A DNA stretch of 11,000 nt from Chrysomallon squamiferum (GCA_012295275.1 CM022665.1:18874650-18885649), one strand, 5' to 3'; shown: positions 1 through 8,875, counted from the first letter of the stretch. Program-made: numbers and translations. The notes: generated by a model from the letters alone, not told the origin.

Positions 1-108
1 AATACGTTTTATCAAAATTTCTACATCAAAAAATGTTATCTTGCTGTGGCTGTTTTTTCTTCGTCGTAGTTTTTCACACTTTATCTCATGAGGTGTTTTT
101 TTATTTTT

Positions 109-139
<31 letters not shown>

Positions 140-700
140 TACTTCTGTAAAGCTCTCTAGTGGAAAGCTGTTGACGGGGAAAAGATCTAATTAGACGCCG
201 AGGCAGCTAAAGAAAATATTTCCGATCATCCCGACTATCGACTGTAAACATTGTCAATCTGCGATCTCCTGCCAAAATACATTGTAATAACGTTATCTTA
301 ATTCGTTAATGTAAGTAAGTGCTTTAGTTCCACTGGATACTTTGAATTCCTTCTTTTCATTCTACTGAATTTTGTTTCCCGTTCCAGTAAAACACAGTGG
401 AATATCGCAATAAAATGATTATACACTAAGACACCAAGAGAGAAAACCCACTGTTGTTATGCTGTGTGATACTGTTTTTCCATCGGCAGCAAAAAAATCT
501 CTTCTACGCCCTTTCCCACAGACAGCAAAAGAACACCACGTACCATGGCCTTTTGTTAAACTAGACTTGAGGCTCTGAGTTGGGAAGTACTCCAGTGAAA
601 AGAATTCATCCTACGATAAGAAAACAACACTTTTTATTATATTAATTACCGTCTCGCCATAAGGATTGTAACAAACTTCAAGCAAAAATGCAAGCTAATA
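1..700. other. Unique AT-rich DNA with a poly-T run
   Basis: No gene, RNA or transposon is recognisable here. The only simple repeat is an uninterrupted run of 26 T at about 104-129. Open frames are short and unremarkable. The stretch could be intergenic or intronic; nothing in it decides between the two. Confidence 0.6.
104..129. repeat. Poly-T tract
   Basis: Twenty-six consecutive T residues, preceded by TTTTTTTA. It could be a mononucleotide microsatellite or the A-tail of an old minus-strand retroposon. No SINE or LINE body is recognisable beside it. Confidence 0.85.
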
Positions 701-704
701 ATAG

Positions 705-780
705 AGTTATTCAAATAACTCACTATAACAGTAGTATTTTTTTAAATTATAACTCCAGTTTTGGTTAAGAGAATTAGAAA

Positions 781-822
<42 letters not shown>

Positions 823-949
823 AACAACAACAATAATAATAATAATTCAAAAACTAATAACAGTAACTAATCTTTTTCTAATTCTCTTAACCAAAACTGG
901 ATTATAATTTAAAAAAATACTACTGTTATAATGAGTTGTTTGAATAACT
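705..949. mobile_element. Long inverted repeat around a microsatellite (MITE-like hairpin)
   Basis: The left arm (705-781) and right arm (873-949) are reverse complements over about 77 bp. By eye they differ by only two substitutions and a one-base indel or two. Both outer ends carry AGTTATTCAA..., and both arms contain CAGTAGTATTTTTTTAAA and CCAGTTTTGGTTAAGAGAAT. The interior (about 780-872) is (ATT)n, then (AAC)n, then a short spacer with AAT units. One strand could fold into a long stem with a loop of about 90 nt. High arm identity suggests a young foldback element or recent arm-to-arm gene conversion. No clear target-site duplication is visible, and there is no coding capacity. The transposon family is not recognised. 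Confidence 0.75.
779..846. repeat. Compound (ATT)n-(AAC)n-(AAT)n microsatellite
   Basis: About 41 bases of ATT repeat (780-820) are followed by AAC units (821-831) and AAT units (832-845). The tract sits in the loop of the inverted repeat at 705-949, so the microsatellite probably grew within the element. Confidence 0.9.
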
Positions 950-1325
950 GAAAAAAACAAAAACAAATGGAAAACAACTAAATATTTGTTAAATAAATAA
1001 CAACAACAACAAAAACAAAAACAATATTGTTATGGTTAATCCCACAAAGGTGGACATCACTTAGTCAGGTTTATCTTCTAATCTGCTAGTTAATGATGTT
1101 TTTTTTAAAATATTTTTTTAAAAAAATTGTTTTATTGTCTGTACGGTTTTTTCAACGACTGCTTGAAAATGTTCACTTCATGATAGTAAATGTGGGAAGT
1201 GACGATTACCACCACTTACATTTCATTGATACATAACAAATAGATTTTACGTCTAGCTGCGGTTTCATTTACTGGGACAGGAAAAACGCAGTGGTAGAAT
1301 CTATATAATGTAACAACATTAATTT
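950..1325. other. AT-rich DNA with AAC/A-rich tracts, no gene
   Basis: This stretch holds an A/AAC-rich tract (about 951-1024) and a T/A run block (about 1098-1128, TTTTTTTTAAAATATTTTTT). Otherwise it is unremarkable sequence. No supportable gene or RNA was seen. Confidence 0.6.
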
Positions 1326-1417
1326 TCACTCTCGACAGCAAGATAATGTAGACAAATGAATGAGAAGAGATATGTTACACCGACACTGCATCAATCGAAA
1401 AGAAAACCGACTGTTTT

Positions 1418-1526
1418 GAAGAAATCGGAAAGAGAAGAAGAAAAATAATGATAATGATGAAGACGAAGAAGAAGGGGTTAATGATCGTGAATAGAAAGAT
1501 GATGACAATGAAGAAGAAAGTAAAAA
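1418..1526. repeat. Purine-rich GAA/GAT tract
   Basis: The plus strand is dominated by GAA, GAT and GAC triplets (for example GAAGACGAAGAAGAAGGGG). On the minus strand this reads as a serine/phenylalanine-rich open frame, which is an artefact of triplet composition and not a gene. It looks like a degenerate trinucleotide repeat. Confidence 0.65.
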
Positions 1527-1576
1527 CTCGTTATAGTTCGTTGAATATTCGATATTCTTGAAAGACACGGTTTTCT

Positions 1577-1690
1577 TACTACTGCTACTATTACTACTAC
1601 TACTATCACTACCACTACTACGACGACGACTACTACTACTACTAATAATAAGAAGAATAAGTAGTAGTAGAAGAAGAGCAACAAGAACAA
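1577..1690. repeat. Degenerate ACT/ACG then AGT/AGA trinucleotide repeat
   Basis: TACTACT units with ACG and ACC variants run from 1577 to about 1645, then turn into AAT, AAG and finally GTAGTAGTAG (1661-1670). ACT repeats followed by AGT repeats make an inverted pair: about 11 bases near 1633-1643 can pair with 1660-1670. The minus-strand poly-valine frame across it is low-complexity only. Confidence 0.8.
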
Positions 1691-1694
1691 ATAC

Positions 1695-1711
1695 ATATAT
1701 ATATATATATG
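1695..1711. repeat. Short (AT)8 microsatellite
   Basis: Eight AT dinucleotides follow an ATAC and end in G. A minor simple repeat. Confidence 0.85.
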
Positions 1712-2496
1712 TTTAAAAAAATAAAAAATAAAAACCCACAAAAATAATATTTGTTTACATTGAATTTATAGGCCATCGCATAAAATTCGAACGTAAGGAA
1801 TAAACTACACAAGTGTGTCATTAAACGTGCAGTTGTATCTACAGTTTCAGAAACGTTATCAAATATATAATACAGCAGAATGATATGTTTAAAAGCAAAT
1901 GCCAAATTCTAGACGAAAAAGTGATTTAAATTTAACAGAAATTTGACATGATATTTACAAAAAGCATTAAGAAGATTTCTGGCTTGTCTGAGGTCATCTT
2001 CCTTGACATGTGAACTTTGAAAAAAATTATAAATTTATGGAGCAATAGAGATTAGAATCCTTTTCCACTTCATAATACGAAAACACTACTATCAATCTTC
2101 TTCCGGTATGAAGTCTCGCTCCGAGCATAAAACATTCTCAAAGGGAGATAATAAAAAAAAAGTAGTTCTCCACTGCCAGCGTTCGCAAAACAGTTCGGCC
2201 GGCATGTATCGTTTAGTGCAACTTTATCAAATAAAATTACCAAGCAGTCGAGCCCTCTTATAACCCGTAACATTATATGTTGTTGATGCAGACCGTATTT
2301 TAGTAGCATCTTACTCTTGTTTCCGTTTATCAGCTTCCTTTAATAATTCCTCAGCTACCTCTGTGAATAAATTTCCGCTCCGATTGTTAAATATGATATA
2401 GAAGCTATAAATGAATTAACGTTTCACATGCTTACTACGTGACCGATATTGTTATGACTTGTAGAAATAATTTTATTGTTTAGAACGTCAATTAGG
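1712..2496. other. AT-rich DNA, no recognisable gene
   Basis: Mostly unique sequence. A minus-strand open frame of 79 codons at 2070-2309 has no domain, family or composition that I recognise and no supporting signals, so I do not call it a gene. At 2139-2152 the sequence CAAAGGGAGATAAT resembles a short motif that I associate with dispersed repeats in mollusc genomes; this is recollection and has not been checked. Confidence 0.5.
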
Positions 2497-2508
2497 TACA
2501 TACATACA

Positions 2509-2542
<34 letters not shown>

Positions 2543-2674
2543 CATACATACATACACACACATACGTACTTATAAACATATATATATACATACACACACA
2601 TACGTACTTATAAACATATATACATACATACATACACAACATACGTACTTATAAACATATATACATACATACAA
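2497..2674. repeat. (TACA)n microsatellite grading into a 38-41-bp minisatellite
   Basis: About ten TACA units (2497-2536) lead into three copies of a longer motif built round CATACGTACTTATAAACAT, starting at 2561, 2599 and 2640 (periods 38 and 41). The copies are joined by TATATA and TACATACA stretches whose length varies. The minus-strand methionine/tyrosine/valine-rich frame across it is an artefact. This looks like a minisatellite born from a tetranucleotide repeat. Confidence 0.9.
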
Positions 2675-2683
2675 ACGTTATTG

Positions 2684-2830
2684 GTTTCTCGTTGGCCGAG
2701 TGGTATTGTCATTATCTTTCGAACTATCAGCGAATGGGTGCCATACTGTCGAGTCTTTTTTGAGATTGTGACTGGACTTCACCTCCTCTGCCAGTGCGTT
2801 CCCGAATATTGTCTAACTAGATAAGCACGT
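2684..2830 (+). mobile_element. tRNA-Ser-like SINE head with unique body
   Basis: TGGCCGAGTGG at 2693-2703 is a perfect pol III A box of the serine/leucine tRNA type. CGA at 2720-2722 sits in a seven-base loop (TTCGAAC) with T at the position before it, as in tRNA-Ser(CGA). A longer variable region (about 2729-2745) fits a class II tRNA. CTGTCGAGTCT (2746-2756) is a decayed B box. Six T residues follow (2756-2761), and TCTC (2687-2690) can pair with GAGA (2762-2765). Acceptor, anticodon and T stems are too mispaired for a working tRNA, so a tRNA-derived SINE or tRNA pseudogene is likelier. The body to about 2830 is unfamiliar. ATAC-type repeats lie on both sides. Confidence 0.55.
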
Positions 2831-2860
2831 ACGTACTTACGCATACATACATACAGGCAC
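2827..2860. repeat. ACGTACGTACTTACGCATACATAC repeat, right flank of SINE
   Basis: The sequence shares CGTACTTA and CATACATAC with the minisatellite at 2561-2674. It may be the right part of the same array after insertion of the SINE, or the simple-sequence tail of the SINE itself. Confidence 0.6.
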
Positions 2861-3071
2861 ATACGCAAATAAATATAATTACAAACAGGTACATAATAAT
2901 AATAATAATAGTACTACGTCATCTCAATGTGAAACGTTAGTTGCATGTGGCAAAACGTAGGTAGCGCCGCCCCTAATTTAAATTTCCATCGACGAACACT
3001 AATTTAATAACTCGTAACATTTATAATGGTTATTGGTGATTTCATTTCATTGTTATTAGTAAACGGTGTGA

Positions 3072-3149
3072 TACTGGTTACCGCTCAGCGGAGACGTTAC
3101 GTAAACAACTGATCTCGTTAATCTGGATTATTTCCCGTTCGAACCAGTA
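3072..3149 (+). other. Structured tRNA-like patch closed by an 8-bp inverted repeat
   Basis: TACTGGTT (3072-3079) is exactly complementary to AACCAGTA (3142-3149), enclosing 78 nt in total. Inside are GCTCAGCGG (3083-3091, A-box-like), CTCGTTA in a seven-base loop flanked by GAT/ATC (which would give a CGT threonine anticodon), and GTTCGAACC (3137-3145, B-box-like). The D and T arms do not form properly and the closing stem overlaps the B box, so this is not a functional tRNA. It may be a decayed SINE head or chance. Confidence 0.3.
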
Positions 3150-3266
3150 CACTGGTTTTGAAAGGGTTTTATCTGCGTTTTATTGCCTACGTCTTATAAA
3201 AGATTTCTTGCTGTAAGCTGTAGTATTTTTTTTTTTTTTTGGTGGATTTCCTTTGAAGACGATAAT

Positions 3267-3295
3267 TATGTCAAACATGTTAAATATTTGACATA
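3267..3295. other. Perfect 9-bp hairpin
   Basis: TATGTCAAA (3267-3275) and TTTGACATA (3287-3295) are exact reverse complements separated by 11 bases. No T-run follows, and no associated gene is visible. Its function is unknown and chance is possible in AT-rich DNA. Confidence 0.5.
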
Positions 3296-3765
3296 CGGTA
3301 ATCGATGCTTGAAAACTAATCTTTGTGTTTTTGCTGTTTTTTTATGTTAAACAAAAAACAAACTTTAACCTTTCTTGTTGTAAATTGTTACATTTTGCCC
3401 ATGTAAGTGATTAAATAAATTCGTGGAGATAACGGTGCAAAAAAAGAGTATAATTTATAGCATGCTCATTATTTGTTTTTCTAATTAAGCGATTTATATG
3501 CAGTTCATTACCATTAATATACCTAAGCGAGAAGAAGGTGTATCCAGAATTAACCCAGAGAATGTCTATTATAATAATTTTACATTAAATCAGAAAACTT
3601 ATATTCCATCCTTTCATTCTACCAGTTATTTTAAACTGCTTTACTTGTGGGTGGCATGCAAGTAAAATATGTATAAGTATAAAATACAGAGTATTCTAAA
3701 TGTGTTTGCTATTCACTAGATAGATGAATCTAGTGTTGTTTAAGGGACGTTCAGTAATGTATGGA

Positions 3766-3853
3766 TAGTAACAATAATAATGCTAATGATGATAATAATA
3801 ATAATAGTAATAAAAATAATTCAATTAAAATAATGATGATAATGATAATGATG

Positions 3854-3892
<39 letters not shown>

Positions 3893-3925
3893 CAATCATA
3901 ATAATAATGACAGTGATGATGATAT
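3766..3925. repeat. AAT/GAT trinucleotide microsatellite region
   Basis: AAT units with scattered GAT, GCT and AGT variants; the purest stretch is about 3853-3890 (roughly 12 AAT units). The minus-strand poly-isoleucine frame across it is an artefact of the repeat. Confidence 0.9.
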
Positions 3926-4393
3926 TCTGGTCTTTGTTGCATAAAAGAAAAAGAAAACATAATTACACTGTCAACACAATAACATTAAAAGTATTAGTTT
4001 ACATTCCTTTCTTCTTTTATTCAGAAATGAAATCTTGAACGAATTAAACGACATGTTTTTATTACCTGCACAGTTTTATTTAACTATATCATAACATAAT
4101 TGATCAATAACAGTTATTTGCTGAAAGTCGTAAGTTGTCATGTGAGTTAATCCACTATCGTTACTTCATGGGTGATTTTTATCAGTTCGCAGGAAGGGGT
4201 ATTTTATGTGTACCCTCCTACAGACAGAAAAATATAGACAATAATCTTCGATAAACCAGTCAATGGGAATTGAAACTGGTTATGTATTAACATGAAAACT
4301 GAGTAAATATATATATTGTTCATGTTTAATAAAACACAATATTTTTAAATACGATTTTATTTTAATAATCTTTCATAGAAAAATATTTTTGAT
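3926..4393. other. AT-rich DNA with small hairpins, no gene
   Basis: Unique sequence. Two weak inverted repeats are visible: AGGAAGGGGTA (4191-4201) against TACCCTCCT (4211-4219), and AACCAGT (about 4254) against ACTGGTT (about 4274). No gene, RNA or mobile element was recognised. Confidence 0.5.
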
Positions 4394-4840
4394 CCCCGAT
4401 TTCACGGACCAATAGGGGGAGTACTGGTCCGAAAAATGCAAAAATCTTCTAAATCTTCTAAACATTAACCCTAAAATTTACCTTAATATTAAACTTTAGT
4501 ACACATAACAGTTTTATTATACAGTAATATAATAACGTAAGAACAATATACACACATAAAATCAATGTAAACAAATGTCATACAGTATATGCAGAGAAAA
4601 ATGGACATTAGTTTGGGTGAAATTGGTTAGTTTAGGATAGTTATAGGTGCAAATTGTAAAATTTACTCTTACCTTCATAGAAAGTGAGTTGAGAATAGTG
4701 GGGACTCAGAATAACTTAAGCGGTAAGGTTTGAAGTGGGAAATGGTTGTAAGTTCAAATTCTGTGATTTCTCAAATTTGGTCCGAAAATCGTAATTCGGG
4801 AAACCCGAAGTCCAGAAAAGCGAGGTCCGTGAAATCGAGG
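4394..4840. mobile_element. Candidate non-autonomous DNA transposon (about 447 bp) with 17-bp TIRs
   Basis: CCCCGATTTCACGGACC at 4394-4410 is the reverse complement of GGTCCGTGAAATCGAGG at 4824-4840, with 16 of 17 positions matching. Related subterminal copies of GGTCCGAAAA occur at 4426 and 4779, with a weaker one (GTCCAGAAAAGCG) near 4810. TTCGGG-AAA-CCCGAA at 4795-4809 is a perfect small hairpin near the right end. There is no coding capacity, which fits a MITE. No target-site duplication is evident immediately outside the repeats, and the superfamily is not recognised. Alternatively, these are nested fragments that share a motif. Confidence 0.5.
4688..4772 (+). other. Possible tRNA-like (SINE head) relic inside the candidate transposon
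   Basis: AACTTAAGCGGTAAGG (about 4711-4726) resembles an A box of the TAGCTCAGCGGTAAGG type, with AACT able to pair with GGTT. AGTTCAAATTCTG (4751-4763) resembles a B box. The spacing is tRNA-like, but the anticodon and T stems do not pair well. The pattern recalls tRNA-derived SINEs of cephalopods, from memory only. It could also be chance. Confidence 0.3.
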
Positions 4841-5031
4841 GAAAACAGTGTAGGCCATTAGTAAATTATCTACTGCGTCTCGAGATCAAGAGAGACAACT
4901 CTATTCACATCTGCAGTAAAAGTTCAGTGTTGTTATGGTTCTTTGCTCTTTTGTCGATAAACATTATTCTAATTTATTTTTACTATTACTTTTTATTTAT
5001 TTATTTATTATTGTTATTATATCATTATATA

Positions 5032-5062
<31 letters not shown>

Positions 5063-5165
5063 GTATATTTGTTTGTTTCGTTGCAGTACGGTTTTTGCAT
5101 TAGTACATTGTATATTTAAATAAAATCATTATTATTTAATATTTGCATACTCTTTATGAACCTGG
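4841..5165. other. AT-rich DNA with TTTA, AT and GTAT microsatellites
   Basis: TTTA units (about 4991-5007), (AT)n (5026-5040) and five GTAT units (5041-5060) lie in otherwise featureless sequence. The plus-strand frame at 4935-5123 runs across these repeats and shows no recognisable domain, so it is not called as a gene. Confidence 0.7.
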
Positions 5166-5168
5166 CAT

Positions 5169-5198
5169 GTGTGTGCGTGTGTGTGTGTGTGTGTGTGT
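5169..5198. repeat. (GT)n microsatellite
   Basis: About 15 GT dinucleotides with one GC interruption near the left end. GT tracts of this kind can adopt Z-DNA. Confidence 0.9.
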
Positions 5199-5572
<374 letters not shown>

Positions 5573-5616
5573 ATTTATATGTGTACGTATGAATACAATA
5601 CAGCCACATATGCAAA

Positions 5617-5655
<39 letters not shown>

Positions 5656-5675
5656 TTTTATTTTATTTTATTTTA
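5617..5675. repeat. Compound (ATT)n-(AT)n-(TTTTA)4 microsatellite
   Basis: ATT units at 5617-5648 pass into AT dinucleotides (about 5647-5656), then four TTTTA units at 5656-5675. Each motif grades into the next by one-base changes, which fits stepwise slippage. Confidence 0.9.
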
Positions 5676-6850
5676 TTTTTTCCTTGGCTTTTTTTAACAT
5701 GCCTATCTGTCTATTTTCTATCTATATGTCCGTCTGATCGTACGTCCATCCGTCAGCCAGTCTGTGTGTTGTATTATATTCTGTCATATCTATTCTATCT
5801 ATCCACATATCTTTTGTCATCTCTGTCGTTTACCCTCTGACTCGCTTCTGACTTGTTTTTTCTGTCTGTGACACTGGAATGGTCTCAAACGAGCCGGACT
5901 AGCACACTTGTTTATTTGTTTATTATTCACATTTTGCGACACATATATCCCACGGTCTGTTCTCTCCTTTGAACTTTCACAAACGAGTCCATTCTTTGTA
6001 AACAGTAATGGGTCTTCGTCAAATAAAATAGGTTGAGGATGCTGTCATAAACTCACCCCTGCCATCCCTATAATAGTCTATGTAAATTCTCTAACGCTAA
6101 TTAACGTTGTTTTCGGATTGTGAGTCTGCTATCTATATGTCTTTGTCACGAGAGACTGTACACGTGAAAGGTGTGTATGAACATAGCGCTGACTTGAAAA
6201 GAAGGATAACAACAGATTAATCATCATGTTAACTTGTAGATGTTAAACTACGTTTAAGTTTTACGTTTCTCTTGTACATTTTTTTTTCTTCTAAACAACA
6301 CATTACGAATCGTACTATATTTTCCAAATCTTCGGCACTTCGATCATCGTCAATTCATAGCTTTCTGTATTCTTAAATTCCTTCTGTCAGTTAATTCGGG
6401 TCGAAGCAAGCCTGTCACGGACACAGTAAGAGAACCTAGTTCGTCTTTCAGATCATCTTAATTTTAATACTTCAAGTGAAGAAAAGAGAAAGGAGATAAA
6501 TTTTTGTCAAAACAACATGCACCTAAAACTACATGAATAAAACATATATTAATGCAACTCTGAAATGTTAATACTTCTCCTGTTTATTTGTTTTATAGCA
6601 TAAACATCTGATAGAAGAAAGAAGCCCAAAATTCTAATTATTGATATTCAACAGAAACGTCCAATCGTTAATATCTAATTACTGAAGTATATATCATATA
6701 AAAAAAGGTTATTGGATTTTTTAGTTTAACACACTAAGTATTCTCTTCTTTAGATGTGTTTGCTGATAGCACGCTTTTCACAGAAACTGAAACAAGTTTA
6801 CAAGAACTCCAAATAACAGCAAAATAACCTCGATTAAAACGCATTTAGAT
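5676..6850. other. Mostly unique DNA, degenerate TCTG/TATC repeat at left
   Basis: About 5703-5820 is rich in CTGT, CTAT, CCAT and CCGT tetranucleotides, like an old degenerate pyrimidine-rich tetranucleotide repeat. From 5820 to 6850 I see no gene, RNA, mobile element or long repeat. Confidence 0.55.
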
Positions 6851-6897
6851 ATATACACACACACACACAAACGCACATGTTTACATACATACATACA
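6851..6897. repeat. (AC)n and (TACA)n microsatellites
   Basis: About eight AC units (6855-6869), then, after AACGCACATGT, about four TACA units (6882-6897). They resemble the AT/AC/TACA composition of the repeat at 2497-2674. Confidence 0.85.
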
Positions 6898-7255
6898 AAT
6901 TTACTCTGTACCTTTACGATGTATACACACACATTAAAACGTACCGAACTCAACTTGGGTTTAGAGGTGATCGCCCGACACGGCTGGCCTACAGTTGTAG
7001 CTGCTTTGTCTTATAATCAGTTTAAGTAAAACAGTAAAATGTAAATGTTTTTTTTCTTCTGTTTTCTGGGCTCAAGGTAACCGGAGATGATGGCGAGTTC
7101 CCACCATTTTTATTTCTTACTTCATCTTTGTTACCATAAAACGTGAAAATGTACGAGATGACAGCTGCGTGACACGGTTCTGTCACATTCACTTCCACAA
7201 TACACATCCGCTGGAAGTTTATAATAGAACTGTTTGTTCTCATGACAAAAATCAT
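6898..7255. other. Unique DNA, one unsupported small frame
   Basis: A 77-codon minus-strand frame (7022-7255) is not low-complexity. It has no domain or family that I recognise, no signal peptide or membrane segment, and no visible splice or promoter context. It could be a chance frame, so I do not call it a gene. Confidence 0.5.
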
Positions 7256-7294
7256 TAATAAATAAGAAGAGACATAAATAAAGAAATGATTATG

Positions 7295-7318
7295 ATAAAT
7301 AAATAAATAAATAAATAA
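7295..7318. repeat. (ATAA)n microsatellite beside the satellite
   Basis: About six ATAA/AAAT units lie within a wider A-rich stretch (7251-7327). The same AATAAATA string occurs once in nearly every unit of the satellite that begins just to the right, which may bear on how the satellite arose. Confidence 0.9.
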
Positions 7319-7329
7319 CGATAAATGAA

Positions 7330-7375
7330 GGAATGGTAATAGTGGCAGCAGTGGTACATCAGTGGTAGCGTTACA
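7330..7375. repeat. Degenerate first half-unit at the left edge of the array
   Basis: TAATAGTGGCAGCAGTGG, then TACATCAGTGGTAGCG and TTACAGAATAAATA, align with a half-unit but carry several AGT-to-AGTGG changes. This marks the boundary between the ATAA-rich flank and the regular array. Confidence 0.7.
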
Positions 7376-7879
7376 GAATAAATAGTACTACATCAGTAGT
7401 ATCAGTAGCTGTCGTTTGATTAGTGGTAGTACATCAGTAGCAGTAGCTGTAGTTGTAGTTGAATAAATAATAGTACATCAGTAGTATCAGTAGCTGTCGT
7501 TTGATTAGTGGTAGTACATCAGTAGCAGTAGCTGTAGTTGTAGTTGAATAAATAATAGTACATCAGTAGTATCAGTAGCTTTCGTTTGATTAGTGGTAGT
7601 ACATCAGTAGCAGTAGCTGTAGTTGTAGTTGAATAAATAATAGTACATCAGTAGTATCAGTAGCTGTCGTTTGATTAGTGGTAGTACATCAGTAGCAGTA
7701 GCTGTAGTTGTAGTTGAATAAATAATAGTACATCAGTAGTATCAGTAGCTGTCGTTTGATTAGTGGTAGTACATCAGTAGCAGTAGCAGTAGTTGTAGTT
7801 GAATAAATAATAGTACATCAGTAGTATCAGTAGCTGTCGTTTGATTAGTGGTAGTACATCAGTAGCAGTAGCTGTAGTT
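7376..7879. repeat. Homogeneous 85-bp block at the array's left edge
   Basis: Five successive units of exactly 85 bp, then one of 79 bp, all share GTATCAGTAGCTG and TTAGTGGTAGTACATC, features rare or absent further right. Units at 7461-7545 and 7631-7715 look identical. The others differ by one to a few bases (for example GCTTTCG in the unit at 7546). This is a local, recent amplification of one variant. Confidence 0.85.
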
Positions 7880-8630
7880 GAATAAATAATAGTACATAGT
7901 AGTAGCAGTAGCTGTCGTATGATTAGTAGTAGTACATCAGTAGCAGTAGCTGTAGTTGAATAAATAATAGTACATCAGTAGCAGTAGTTGTAGTTGAATA
8001 AATAATAGTACATCAGTAGTATCAGTAGCTGTCGTTTGATTAGCAGTAGTACATCAGTAGCAGTAGCTGTAGTTGAATAAATAATAGTACATAGTAGTAT
8101 CAGTAGCTGTCGTTTGATTAGCAGTAGTACATCAGTAGCAGTAGCTGTAGTTGAATAAATAATAGTACATAGTAGTAGTAGTAGCTGTCGTATGATTAGT
8201 AGTAGTACATCAGCAGCAGTAGCAGTAGTTGTAGTTGAATAAATAATAGTACATCAGTAGTAGTAGTAGCTGTCGTATGATTAGTAGTAGTACATCAGTA
8301 GCAGTAGCTGTAGTTGAATAAATAGTACTGCATCAGTAGTAGTAGTAGCTGTCGTTTGATTAGTAGTAGTACATCAGTAGCAGTAGCAGTATCTATAGTT
8401 GAATAAATGATAGTACATCAGTAGTAGTAGTAGCTGTCGTTTGATTAGTAGTAGTACATCAGTCGAAGTAGCTGTAGTTGAATAAATAATACTACATCAG
8501 TACTAGTAGTAGTAGTCGTTTGATTAGTGGTAGTACATCAGTAGCAGTAGCTGTAGTTGAATAAATAATAGTACATCAGTAGTAGCAGTAGCTGTCGTTT
8601 GATTAGTAGTAGTACATCAGTAGCAGTAGT

Positions 8631-8875
8631 TGTAGTTGAATAAATAATAGTACATCAGTAGTAGTAGTAGCTGTCGTTTGATTAGTAGTAGTACATCAGT
8701 AGCAGTAGTTGTAGTTGAATAAATAATAGTACACCAGTAGTTGCAGTAGCTGTCGTATGATTAGTAGTAGTACATCAGTAGCAGTAGTTGTAGTTGAATA
8801 AATAATAGTACATCAGTAGTAGTAGTAGCTGTCGTTTGATTAGTAGTAGTACATCAGTAGCAGTAGCAGTAGTTG
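8631..8875. repeat. Exact 245-bp internal duplication, copy 1
   Basis: This block is identical by eye to 9523-9767 (offset 892). It is tagged by the rare variant TACACCAGTAGTTGCAG, seen at 8730 and 9622. The block spans about three dimer units. Confidence 0.85.

Larger units (their letters stand above)
2861..3765. other. Mostly unique DNA, no gene
   Basis: Apart from a short (AAT)n at about 2896-2910, the structured patch at 3072-3149, a 15-T run at 3226-3240 and a hairpin at 3267-3295, I see nothing recognisable. Open frames are short. Confidence 0.55.

Noticed and set aside
1326-1741. Two overlapping minus-strand open frames (serine-rich, and poly-valine with aromatic stretches)
   Set aside because: Both follow directly from GAA/GAT and ACT trinucleotide repeats read in reverse. 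There is no domain and no gene context.
1642-1905. Minus-strand 87-codon frame ending in a serine/tyrosine-rich tail
   Set aside because: The tail is the repeat and the remainder has no recognisable family. It overlaps another chance frame.
2070-2309. Minus-strand 79-codon frame with mixed composition
   Set aside because: Not low-complexity, but no domain, signal or splice context was recognised. This length is easily reached by chance in eleven kilobases.
2424-2642. Minus-strand frame rich in Met-Tyr-Val-Cys repeats
   Set aside because: It is a translation of the TACA microsatellite.
2684-2770. Functional tRNA-Ser gene
   Set aside because: The A box and anticodon loop fit, but the acceptor, anticodon and T stems are too mispaired and the B box is decayed.
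3751-3960. Minus-strand poly-isoleucine frame
   Set aside because: It is a translation of the AAT microsatellite.
7022-7255. Minus-strand 77-codon frame as a small protein gene
   Set aside because: No recognisable motif, promoter or splice signal. Retained only as a note in the feature list.
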